Shown here: positions 51,455 through 58,908 of the stretch, piece after piece | Position numbering within the stretch: the stretch's first letter is position 1 | Layout of the letters: every line of letters starts with the position of its first letter | From: SAR202 cluster bacterium bin127 | Lineage (GTDB): Bacteria; Chloroflexota; Dehalococcoidia; Lucifugimonadales; Lucifugimonadaceae | Assembly (NCBI GenBank): GCA_002239045.1 | Contig: MPNN01000001.1 | Location: 434,001 to 498,000, forward strand | Direction: 5' to 3' | Length of the DNA stretch: 64,000 bases | Translations under genes and position numbers: made by a program | Notes under the pieces: model-generated | What the model was told of the DNA's origin: nothing | What the model saw: the letters and a program-made list of their open reading frames with translations, nothing else | The model's database searches: none

Positions 51455-52633
51455 ATGGGAAATAGCACATACTACGAACCCGAAGATTTGGGTCCCGATC
51501 AAGATGATCGCGATGCCTCGATACCCGGCCGCAAATACTTTGTATACGTGCTTGAAACTGACTTCGGACATTACGTAGGACACACCGCCCGTTTACACCA
51601 ACGAATTAATGAACATTTGCGCGGTGACCCAACGACCATGAATTCCAATCCCCAACCTGCTTGGAATTCAGGTCCGTTGACCACGCGGCGCGCTGCCGTA
51701 AAATTCGAAGCGGCACTGAAATCTTGGCGCGATCAAAGGTCACGACGTTTCAAAGACTACACCGGGTTGGAGCCAGAACCGTTCATCCGACATAAACCTG
51801 ACTCCGATCGTGTAGAGCGACAACGACATTCAATAGAGGTCGAAGCCGACAACGGCATTCAAACAGTACACGAAGCCGAGAATTTCGATCCCAGACATGA
51901 TGGTCAGCGAAAGCCAGAACCGTTTATCCGATACAAACCTTACTCCGATCGTGTAGAGCGACAACGACATTCAACAGATGTCGAAACCGACAACGGCATT
52001 CAAACAGTACACGAAGCCGAGAATTTCGATCCCAGACATGATGGTCAGCGAAGCAAACCTTTTGTCTCGAACGGTAACAATCGTCGCTACCAGTATCGCA
52101 GTGATCAGTTCCGACGAATTCGAGGGGTAGACATGAACAAGGCGTTGGCTTGGTTCGTGGTCGTCTTAGCCCTCGCGGTCGTGAGCGGTTACGTGCTTGG
52201 TTTCCGAGCCGCGGAACCCCAAGTCGACGGATTCGCTCGCCTAGGCATAGCAATTTGCGTGGCCATATTGGTGGCCATTGGTTTTATGGCCCGTGTTATT
52301 CTGCACAGTCTATTTGGGCGAATCGCAACATGGAGAATGCTGTACAGACCAATTGAGGGTGATGTCCGCAACACTTTGATCACCATTGCGGTGGCTTCGG
52401 TGGTAGCAACGGTAGCGGGAGGTTTGGGTGGTTACATCACAGGTTTAAGAACCGCACAATCCGTCATTGATGTTTTCAGAACGATCGGTGTCATCGTCTT
52501 TACTCTGTTAGTGACTACGTTGTTATTGCTAGGAATCTATGCCTACATGAATTCGCAGGAACGTCGATCACGCCAAACGCGCCGATCACGTCAAACTCGC
52601 CGGTCACGCCGCCGCAGTAGCTGGTACCGCTAG
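51455..52633 (+). CDS. GIY-YIG endonuclease-domain protein fused to a repeat region and membrane domain
   Basis: 392 residues. The N-terminal GIY-YIG domain (about 28-105) has YFVYVLETD, HYVGHTARLHQRINEHL (Arg) and KFEAALKSWRDQ (Glu). Two 47-residue copies, each with FIR-KP-SDRVERQRHS and ending NFDPRHDGQR, occupy about 107-199. Four hydrophobic helices follow (about 230-360) and an Arg/Ser-rich tail (RRSRQT repeats) ends the protein. Such a membrane-tethered nuclease with a repeat stalk is unusual. Role unknown; the DNA-binding tail and nuclease motif suggest action on DNA at the membrane. Confidence 0.7.
   Translation: MGNSTYYEPEDLGPDQDDRDASIPGRKYFVYVLETDFGHYVGHTARLHQRINEHLRGDPTTMNSNPQPAWNSGPLTTRRAAVKFEAALKSWRDQRSRRFKDYTGLEPEPFIRHKPDSDRVERQRHSIEVEADNGIQTVHEAENFDPRHDGQRKPEPFIRYKPYSDRVERQRHSTDVETDNGIQTVHEAENFDPRHDGQRSKPFVSNGNNRRYQYRSDQFRRIRGVDMNKALAWFVVVLALAVVSGYVLGFRAAEPQVDGFARLGIAICVAILVAIGFMARVILHSLFGRIATWRMLYRPIEGDVRNTLITIAVASVVATVAGGLGGYITGLRTAQSVIDVFRTIGVIVFTLLVTTLLLLGIYAYMNSQERRSRQTRRSRQTRRSRRRSSWYR
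51771..52052 (+). repeat. In-frame tandem duplication, 141-bp period, two units
   Basis: Units at 51771-51911 and 51912-52052 are nearly identical over 141 bp (47 codons), with a long identical stretch in the second half. The period is a multiple of three, so the frame is kept. It makes the repeated spacer of the GIY-YIG membrane protein. Confidence 0.85.
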
Positions 52634-52755
52634 GTTGCTGAAGCACTGCCTCACTTAGGCATCACTTCCCGATCCAGCGTCCCCCTATGCCAAAATTGAA
52701 TCCCACGCGCCCAAAGAATCGCGCCCACACCCGCCGCAAGAAAGGCCCCACCCCC

Positions 52756-53148
52756 ATGCACAACTACGAAGACCTCCTAGCCAAGTCCAAAGAATGGCGT
52801 GACTGGTACTACGACGGCGCACCACAGCCAAACCCGGTCACCGACGGCGTTACCGACGATGCCTTCGATCTCATCAACGCAACCCTCTTTGGGCACATCT
52901 ACCAGCGCGAGACCCTACCCGGCAACATTCGGAGCATCTGCACCGTCGCCGCACTCATCGCCCTCGACAAGCCCAACCAGCTGCCCGGACACATCACCGG
53001 CGCTCTCAACTACGGCTGGACCAAAGAGCAGATCGTCGAACTCATCACCCAGATGCTCTTCTACGGCGGCTACCCCGCATGTGTCAACGCCCTGAACGCC
53101 GCAGAGCAGGCCTTCAAAGACTACGACGAACGCCACGCCAACGACTAG
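52756..53148 (+). CDS. Carboxymuconolactone decarboxylase family protein
   Basis: 130 residues from ATG 52756; an ATG at 52687 would add 23 basic, low-complexity residues. LFGHIYQRETLPGNIRSICTVAALIAL, then HITGALNYGWTKEQIVELITQMLFYGGYPACVNAL, is the CMD helical core. It lacks the CxxC of AhpD, so a decarboxylase- or small-molecule-binding type is more likely than a peroxidase. Not linked to a pathway here. Confidence 0.83.
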   Translation: MHNYEDLLAKSKEWRDWYYDGAPQPNPVTDGVTDDAFDLINATLFGHIYQRETLPGNIRSICTVAALIALDKPNQLPGHITGALNYGWTKEQIVELITQMLFYGGYPACVNALNAAEQAFKDYDERHAND

Positions 53149-53192
53149 CCGTATCGCCCCCCTGTTGCGCCGCAAGCAGATGATCTGGTAGA

Positions 53193-53211
53193 GGCAGGTT
53201 TCAAACCTGCC
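53193..53211. repeat. GGTTTcAAACC-type hairpin
   Basis: 9-bp arms (GGCAGGTTT and AAACCTGCC) around one base, of the same type as 581-603. It lies between the CMD gene and retropepsin module 3. Confidence 0.55.
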
Positions 53212-53315
53212 CTCTCCGCACGGGTTCACCGTTGTATTTCTCGCAATTATGTGGCAAAATAGGCGTATGCCACGATCAACATGACGCGCCGAATGCTACC
53301 GCGAGGGGCTACCAA

Positions 53316-53606
53316 ATGCCAACACAACATGGACTACCAGTCGAAGAGAAAAAGCGCTTCGTCGAACGCGCCAAGCGATTCTACGAAGACGAACTCCTCG
53401 ACCAACTCATCGATGATCACAAAGGCGACATCGTTGTCATTGACGGCTACACCCTCAAGTACGCGGTGGCCATGAACGCAAGCAGCGCGCGTCAGCAACT
53501 GCGCAGAAAATGCGACAAACCGGTAACCTACACCGCCCGCGTAGGTTTCGACTATGTCTATTACGTACCGTTGCCTTCGACAGTGTTGTCAGGTACTGTC
53601 GAATGA
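53316..53606 (+). CDS. Small partner protein of retropepsin module (module 3)
   Basis: 96 residues from ATG 53316 with GAGGGG 6 bases upstream. KKRFVERAKRFYEDELLDQLIDDHKGDIVVIDGYTLKYAV and RQQLRRKCDKPVTYTARVGF keep the shared pattern. It is most like the orphan at 50889-51152. It overlaps the next gene by ATGA. Function unknown. Confidence 0.65.
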   Translation: MPTQHGLPVEEKKRFVERAKRFYEDELLDQLIDDHKGDIVVIDGYTLKYAVAMNASSARQQLRRKCDKPVTYTARVGFDYVYYVPLPSTVLSGTVE

Positions 53607-53977
53607 TCCGCGGCAGAGTAAACGCCGAACTCCAACCCATAATCAGCATCGACCTCCGTTGTCAGACTGGGGAATTCGGAAGGTTCGAAGTAAAATTCGA
53701 TACCGGCTTCAACGGAGAACTTGCGCTTCCCACCGCGATACTCGAAAACCTGAAGAAGTCGCTTGCTGACACGCAGGTCACCAGGTTCGCAAATGGAGCG
53801 AGTGAAACAGTTAATGTCTATGACATTGAAGTGCTGATTGGTGGCGAGATCCGAGAAATGGAGGCCTTAGATTTGGGTAGTGGTAGCCTGCTGCTCGGAA
53901 TGAAAGCCCTGCCAACATGGACCGGTACCGTCGAATTCAAAGTCAACGGCGACGTAACCATCCAAGAATCGCAGTAA
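53603..53977 (+). CDS. Retropepsin-like clan AA aspartic protease homologue (module 3)
   Basis: 124 residues from ATG 53603. DTG is at 33-35 in FEVKFDTGFNGELALP, and SLLLGMKALPTWTGTVEF gives the hydrophobic-hydrophobic-Gly motif. An in-frame upstream ATG at 53510 lies inside the partner gene and is ignored. Coupled to the partner by a 4-base overlap. fumC follows 18 bp downstream on the same strand. Confidence 0.75.
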   Translation: MIRGRVNAELQPIISIDLRCQTGEFGRFEVKFDTGFNGELALPTAILENLKKSLADTQVTRFANGASETVNVYDIEVLIGGEIREMEALDLGSGSLLLGMKALPTWTGTVEFKVNGDVTIQESQ

Positions 53978-53995
53978 AAACACACAAGAATCCCC

Positions 53996-55417
53996 ATGTC
54001 CCAATCCCCCAATCCCTTCCGCTCCGAACGCGACTCCATGGGCGTCCTCGACGTCCCCGCAAACGCCTACTACGGCGCCAACACGCGCCGCGCCGAATTG
54101 AACTTCCCCATCAGCGATCTCCGTTTCAGTCGCTCCTTCATCCGTGCCATCGGACAGGTCAAGCAGTGTGCCGCTGAGGTCAATCTCGATCTCGATGCCC
54201 TCGACGCCGAACGCTCCGCCGCTATCGTTGCCGCTGCGCAACGGGTCATCGACGGCGAGTTTGACGATGCATTCGTGGTCGACATCTTCCAGACTGGCTC
54301 CGGCACGTCGACCAACATGAACGCCAATGAGGTCATCTCAAACGTCGCCATCGAGGCGCTTGGCGGCGAACTCGGTTCCCGTGATCCCGTTCATCCAAAC
54401 GACCATGTGAACAAGGGTCAGTCCTCCAACGACGTCATCCCGACCTCCATCCAAGTCGCGGCCGCGGTCGCAATCGCGGACTCGCTCCTACCTGCCATGC
54501 AAGAGTTGGAAGATGGTTTAAGAGAAAAGTCGAAAGACTTTTGGAACGTCGTCAAGACTGGCCGCACTCATCTCCAAGACGCCACACCGATCCGACTCGG
54601 ACAGGAGTTCTTGGGCTACGCCGGGCAACTCGAATACGGTCGTCAGCGCGTCCAGCGCGCCCTCGACGAACTCGCCGTCCTCCCCCTCGGTGGAACAGCC
54701 GTGGGAACCGGCATCGGTATGCACCCCGAATTTGCCGAACGCGTCATCGCCAAACTCGGTGAGCGAACCGGGATTCCCTTCTCCGAGACCGACAACCATT
54801 TCCAATCACAGAGCACCATCGACGCCGTGGTCAGCGCCTCCGGCGCGCTAAAGACCTTCGCTGTTAGCTTGATGAAGATTTGCAACGACCTGCGATGGCT
54901 AGGCTCCGGTCCACGCGCCGGCATCGGCGAGATAGCACTTCCCGAGGTCCAGCCGGGTAGCTCCATCATGCCCGGCAAGGTCAACCCCGTCATCGCGGAG
55001 TCCGCCACCATGGTCTGCGCCCAGGTCATCGGCAACGACACCACCATCGCCATCGCCGGACAGTCCGGCAACTTCGAACTCAACGTAATGATGCCCGTCG
55101 CCGCGCACAACCTCCTCGAATCAATCGACCTCCTAGCCGCAACCTGCACCAACCTCCAACGCCAATGCGTATCCGGCATCCAAGCAACCGAAACTGGCCC
55201 CTCGATGGTCGCCCAAGGCCTAGCCATCTGCACCGCCCTAGCCCCGATAGTCGGCTACGACGCCGCGGCCGCCATCGCCCACGAAGCCTCCGAAACCGGC
55301 GAAACCATACGCCAAGTGGCCCTCCGCCGAACGGATCTCGACGAAGCAGCGTTGGATGAAGCTCTCGACCCCTTCAGCATGACCGAGCCGAATCCGAATA
55401 TTTCGGCGAGTGGGTGA
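53996..55417 (+). CDS. fumC: Fumarate hydratase class II (fumarase C)
   Basis: 473 residues. The lyase signature is GSSIMPGKVNP, with TGSGTSTNMNANEV, the HPNDHVNKGQSSNDV block and GRTHLQDATP. It interconverts fumarate and malate in the TCA cycle in the cytoplasm. It would process malate from malate synthase. The short gap to module 3 suggests but does not prove cotranscription. Confidence 0.93.
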   Translation: MSQSPNPFRSERDSMGVLDVPANAYYGANTRRAELNFPISDLRFSRSFIRAIGQVKQCAAEVNLDLDALDAERSAAIVAAAQRVIDGEFDDAFVVDIFQTGSGTSTNMNANEVISNVAIEALGGELGSRDPVHPNDHVNKGQSSNDVIPTSIQVAAAVAIADSLLPAMQELEDGLREKSKDFWNVVKTGRTHLQDATPIRLGQEFLGYAGQLEYGRQRVQRALDELAVLPLGGTAVGTGIGMHPEFAERVIAKLGERTGIPFSETDNHFQSQSTIDAVVSASGALKTFAVSLMKICNDLRWLGSGPRAGIGEIALPEVQPGSSIMPGKVNPVIAESATMVCAQVIGNDTTIAIAGQSGNFELNVMMPVAAHNLLESIDLLAATCTNLQRQCVSGIQATETGPSMVAQGLAICTALAPIVGYDAAAAIAHEASETGETIRQVALRRTDLDEAALDEALDPFSMTEPNPNISASG

Positions 55418-55538
55418 GGTGGCGAACTCGCCCCATTCCGCTGACCTCCGTTGTCGATCCCTCCTCGTTTAGTCACATCGCAGCCCAGTTGCCGCGATGT
55501 TGTAGTATATGTGTATAAAAACAAATTAAGGAGCGCTT

Positions 55539-56324
55539 TTGACATTGGTCCAAAAACCCAACATCGCCGTCATCATCGACGCCGAGAACATCAATAATCT
55601 CGCATCTATCAACGAACTGATCGACATCCTCGAAATGGACGGTAACGTCGTGCTCAAGCGGGCTGTCGGCGACTGGTTTCGGGCCATCAAATTGGTTCAA
55701 AACGGAATGCGGGACATGGGTGTTGAGTTGGTGCATCAACCCAACTTCGTGCCCGGAAACAATATGGCCGACGTCCGTATCGTCATCGAAGCCATCGAGA
55801 TCCTCCACAACCCAGATCTCGATGTCGACGCGTTCGCGGTCGTCTCCTCAGATCAAGACTTCCTGCCACTTTACGATCGGTTGCGCGAACTGGGTAAACG
55901 TGTCATCGTCGCCGGCGACACCTCTACCAACCACGCCCGAATTGAGCGACATTCCGACCGATTCATTCCCATCAACCAAGTTCTCGAACCAGAAATCCGT
56001 TCGATCTACGACCGTGACCCAAGACGTAAACCCAAACGAACGGTTGTCAAAGTCGCTCGAAAACGCATGAACCGAAATGTCCGCACCGAGGTTCAGGAGC
56101 TTCTTTACCGAGCCATGGCCGCGTCAGTTGACGAACGCGGCACCGTCTCCGCGGCGAAGCTGTATCAGACCATGCGGAAAATGAAGCCCGATTTCAGCGT
56201 TAAGCGGCTCGGATACACCCAGTTCGCACGATTGATCAAAAGCTACCCAAACGTCGTCCGGGTGCGGGGCAACCGGAGCGCGAACATCACCGTTCAACTC
56301 CGAACACACGCGCGTCGCAGTTGA
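55539..56324 (+). CDS. NYN-domain protein (LabA/DUF88 type) with OST-HTH/LOTUS C-terminus
   Basis: 261 residues. NYN domain (about 8-150): IAVIIDAENINN, then FVPGNNMADVRIVIEAIEIL and DAFAVVSSDQDFLPLYDRLRELGKRVIVAG, all acidic PIN-like positions present. C-terminal OST-HTH domain (about 185-255): LLYRAMAASVDERGTVSAAKLYQTMRKMKPDFSVKRLGYTQFARLIKSYP. TTG start with AAGGAG 7 bases ahead. Likely an RNase or RNA-binding regulator. Confidence 0.85.
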   Translation: MTLVQKPNIAVIIDAENINNLASINELIDILEMDGNVVLKRAVGDWFRAIKLVQNGMRDMGVELVHQPNFVPGNNMADVRIVIEAIEILHNPDLDVDAFAVVSSDQDFLPLYDRLRELGKRVIVAGDTSTNHARIERHSDRFIPINQVLEPEIRSIYDRDPRRKPKRTVVKVARKRMNRNVRTEVQELLYRAMAASVDERGTVSAAKLYQTMRKMKPDFSVKRLGYTQFARLIKSYPNVVRVRGNRSANITVQLRTHARRS

Positions 56325-56369
56325 TACGCTGTTTTCTTAGAAACTCGACTTCAACCATTGGCAATCAAC

Positions 56370-56855
56370 ATGGCCGAATCGGCCTCAACGTTCAAATTCA
56401 TCGTGCTCGCCTGCTCGATCCTCGGGCTTGGATGCTTATTGTTGGCTTGCGAGGATCTGGAAGTCGCCGATTACAACCCCGAATTCCGACCCGTCCCCAC
56501 CATCGCGCGTGCACCCACGGTCGAATCCGCACCGACCATCACCGCTGCACCGACCACAACGCAATTCGACGGCTTCAAACAAGCACCAACCGCCGAAAAG
56601 TTCGAAGGCTTTGAGCAAGCGCCCACTGTCACTCAGGCCGAAGGTTTCAAACAGGCACCGACCGTGACCAGATTCGGGGGTTTCAATGAAGGAAACCCCT
56701 GCGAAACTTTCTTGGAGGACCCCACGCCGCGCAACGCCAAAAACGCAGCGGAATGGGCAATGGGCCACCTAGACGGGGCCGGAGGAGAAATCGACCCCAA
56801 TAACAACGTCCAAACCATCGCCGCTTGCGAAGCGGTTCTGGGCAGGCAACCCTGA
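56370..56855 (+). CDS. Lipoprotein with 12-residue GFKQAPT repeats
   Basis: 161 residues from ATG 56370 (a TTG four codons upstream is also possible). A hydrophobic segment ends LGCLLLAC, a lipobox. After a Thr/Pro stretch come about four 12-residue repeats (QFDGFKQAPTAE, KFEGFEQAPTVT, QAEGFKQAPTVT, RFGGFNEG). A C-terminal Cys pair region (NPCETFL...IAACEAVLGRQP) follows. Function unknown. Confidence 0.65.
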   Translation: MAESASTFKFIVLACSILGLGCLLLACEDLEVADYNPEFRPVPTIARAPTVESAPTITAAPTTTQFDGFKQAPTAEKFEGFEQAPTVTQAEGFKQAPTVTRFGGFNEGNPCETFLEDPTPRNAKNAAEWAMGHLDGAGGEIDPNNNVQTIAACEAVLGRQP

Positions 56856-56974
56856 ATTCGGGTTCGATGGTTCGGATTCGATAGTAGAAACGCGCTTCCG
56901 AATACTTGAAGCGCGTTAATATTGAGTTGCTAACCAGCAAGCTCTCAACGCATTTGAAGAATGGAGTCCCTACC

Positions 56975-57448
56975 GTGTCAGCTGAAGCTCGAATCGAAGA
57001 ACTCGGCATCGACCTCTCGTCACCGTCAAACCCGATTGCCAACTACGTCCCGGCGGTTCGGGTAGGCAACCTACTATTTCTCTCGGGGCACGGACCCCGG
57101 CGCGGAAGCTCCCCCGACATGATCACTGGCAAACTCGGAGCCGACCTTTCGGTCGAAGAGGGATACGAAGCCGCAAAACTCGTCGGTATCCAGCTGCTTG
57201 CCTCCATTCAGCGCGAAATCGGCAGCCTCGACGGTGTCGAACGCTGCGTCAAAGCCCTCGGAATGGTCAATGGTTCACCCGATTTCGACCAGCAACCCGC
57301 CGTCATCAACGGCTTCTCAGACCTCATGGTCGCGGTCTTTGGCGAAGTCAACGGCAAGCACGCCCGATCCGCAGTCGGCATGGGCAGCCTCCCCAACAAC
57401 ATCGCGGTCGAGATCGAACTCATAGTCCAGCTGAAAGACGGTGCGTAA
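56975..57448 (+). CDS. RidA/YjgF family enamine/imine deaminase-like protein
   Basis: 157 residues. SAEARIEELGIDLSSPSNPIANYVPAVRVGNLLFLSGHGP and HARSAVGMGSLPNNIAVEIELIVQL match the RidA fold of the longer (about 155) subtype. The GTG at 56975 with GGAG 8 bases ahead is chosen because it gives this family start; an upstream TTG adds extra residues. It may detoxify reactive enamine intermediates from PLP enzymes. Confidence 0.83.
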   Translation: MSAEARIEELGIDLSSPSNPIANYVPAVRVGNLLFLSGHGPRRGSSPDMITGKLGADLSVEEGYEAAKLVGIQLLASIQREIGSLDGVERCVKALGMVNGSPDFDQQPAVINGFSDLMVAVFGEVNGKHARSAVGMGSLPNNIAVEIELIVQLKDGA

Positions 57449-57449
57449 A

Positions 57450-57884
57450 ATGGGCGGCTTCAAAATAGAAAAGATCAACCACGTCGGTATCCCAACCGAC
57501 GATCGCGGAGCTTCCATCGCTTTTTACCGCGACCTCATCGGACTCCAAGTAATTCCCCACGAAATCGAAGGCAACCCCCTCGTTTGGACGCGAGCGGAAG
57601 ACGGTGCGATGGTTCACCTTATCGAACCCAGAGATGGAGTCTCTGCCGGCTACCACGTCGCTCTACAAGTCGATGACCTCGACGCGGCGCTCAAAACCGT
57701 GAAAGCCGCCGGTATCGAGATCACCTCCGGCCCAGGCGAACGTGCGAACGGTCAGCGCTACTTCTTCGTCGATGATCCCGACGGCAACCGTCTCGAGATT
57801 GCAAGCGCCGGCTACACCATCGATTCAGGTCGAACCGTCGATGAAATGGGTTTCACCTACGACGCCGACGGCAACAAGCTCTGA
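57450..57884 (+). CDS. VOC-family (glyoxalase-like) protein
   Basis: 144 residues. KINHVGIPTDDRGASIAFYRDLIGLQV and GQRYFFVDDPDGNRLEIAS are the paired VOC motifs, with HVG, E and DPDGN metal/ligand positions. It begins 1 bp after the RidA stop, so the pair is coexpressed. Dioxygenase, isomerase or resistance-type activity cannot be told apart here. Confidence 0.82.
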   Translation: MGGFKIEKINHVGIPTDDRGASIAFYRDLIGLQVIPHEIEGNPLVWTRAEDGAMVHLIEPRDGVSAGYHVALQVDDLDAALKTVKAAGIEITSGPGERANGQRYFFVDDPDGNRLEIASAGYTIDSGRTVDEMGFTYDADGNKL

Positions 57885-57886
57885 AC

Positions 57887-58330
57887 CTAACGGTTCTTGG
57901 CGTGGCGTTCAACGTTTGAGAAGAACGTCTGCATCATCTGCTTCGAGATGCCCGGCAGCATCCGCTGCCCCACGCGTGCGATCATCCCGCCGACATTGAG
58001 GTCGCCGTCCGCACGAATCAACGTCGTACTTGGCGATGCTTCCTCAAGTTCGACTTTGCCCGTGCCGTTCATCCAACCATGCCGCGAATTTCCTTCAACC
58101 TGAAGCATGTACGAGTTGGGCTCATCCCGCTCCGAAATCCGCACCTTGCCCGTGAAGCTCGTCCGTATCGGACCGATACCGAGGTCCATCGAAGCGGTGT
58201 ACTCGTCGGGACCTACCTCCGTCAACCCTTTTGCACCCGGGATCATCGAACCCAGCGCTCCAACGTCGTTTAGCGTTTCCCAAACCTTGTCTCGAGGCGC
58301 GTTGACAGTGAATTCACCGCTAATTTTCAC
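57887..58330 (-). CDS. CoxG-like SRPBCC protein
   Basis: 147 residues from GTG 58330 with GAGGGG ahead. VKISGEFTVNAPRDKVWETLNDVGALGSMIPGAKGL and the WMNGTGKVELEE stretch fit the CoxG/SRPBCC group found beside CO-dehydrogenase-type hydroxylases. CoxG helps attach such enzymes to the membrane in known cases. It is divergent from coxS, 102 bp apart. Confidence 0.8.
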   Translation of the reverse strand: MKISGEFTVNAPRDKVWETLNDVGALGSMIPGAKGLTEVGPDEYTASMDLGIGPIRTSFTGKVRISERDEPNSYMLQVEGNSRHGWMNGTGKVELEEASPSTTLIRADGDLNVGGMIARVGQRMLPGISKQMMQTFFSNVERHAKNR

Positions 58331-58432
58331 GATTCTTCCCCTCGGAAATCGTCTCACGCTGATTCGCGTCGAAGTTTTTCGGATAAACTTGCGTCAGTTT
58401 CCACAGTCCATCTTAACCCTAGGGAGATGTCC

Positions 58433-58906
58433 ATGAATGCAGAAGTGACGATAACGATCAACGGGTCGGCGCACCGCCTGCAAGTGCCGCCACGAGCGTT
58501 GCTGTCGCAGGTGCTAAGAGACGAGTTAGATCTCACCGGCACGCACGTGGGTTGCGACACCAGCAGTTGCGGCGCCTGCACCGTTCTCGTCGATGGAAAT
58601 GCGACCAAGTCGTGCACAATGTTCGCCGTCCAAGCCGACGGATGCAGCGTGACCACGGTCGAGGGATTGGCATCGAATGGCGAGTTGCATCCGATCCAAG
58701 AAGCATTCCGCGAAAAGCACGGTCTGCAGTGCGGATTCTGCACTCCCGGCATGATGATCACCGCAGTACAGATCCTGGAACGCAATCCATCACCAACTGA
58801 AGAAGAAATCCGAAGCGGGCTACGAGGCAATCTTTGCCGATGCACCGGTTACCACAACATCGTCGCCGCGGTTCAACATGCAGCCGCAACATCGGGAGGT
58901 GAGTAG
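58433..58906 (+). CDS. coxS: 2Fe-2S subunit of a CoxSLM-type molybdenum hydroxylase
   Basis: 157 residues. Eight Cys bind two 2Fe-2S clusters: C41, C46, C49 and C61 (CDTSSCGAC...C), then C100, C103, C135 and C137 (CGFC...CRC). ATG 58433 is 6 bases after AGGGAG; the ATG at 58427 is too close to it. It transfers electrons from the molybdenum subunit to FAD in the medium subunit. coxL begins 2 bp after its stop. Confidence 0.9.
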   Translation: MNAEVTITINGSAHRLQVPPRALLSQVLRDELDLTGTHVGCDTSSCGACTVLVDGNATKSCTMFAVQADGCSVTTVEGLASNGELHPIQEAFREKHGLQCGFCTPGMMITAVQILERNPSPTEEEIRSGLRGNLCRCTGYHNIVAAVQHAAATSGGE

Positions 58907-58908
58907 AA

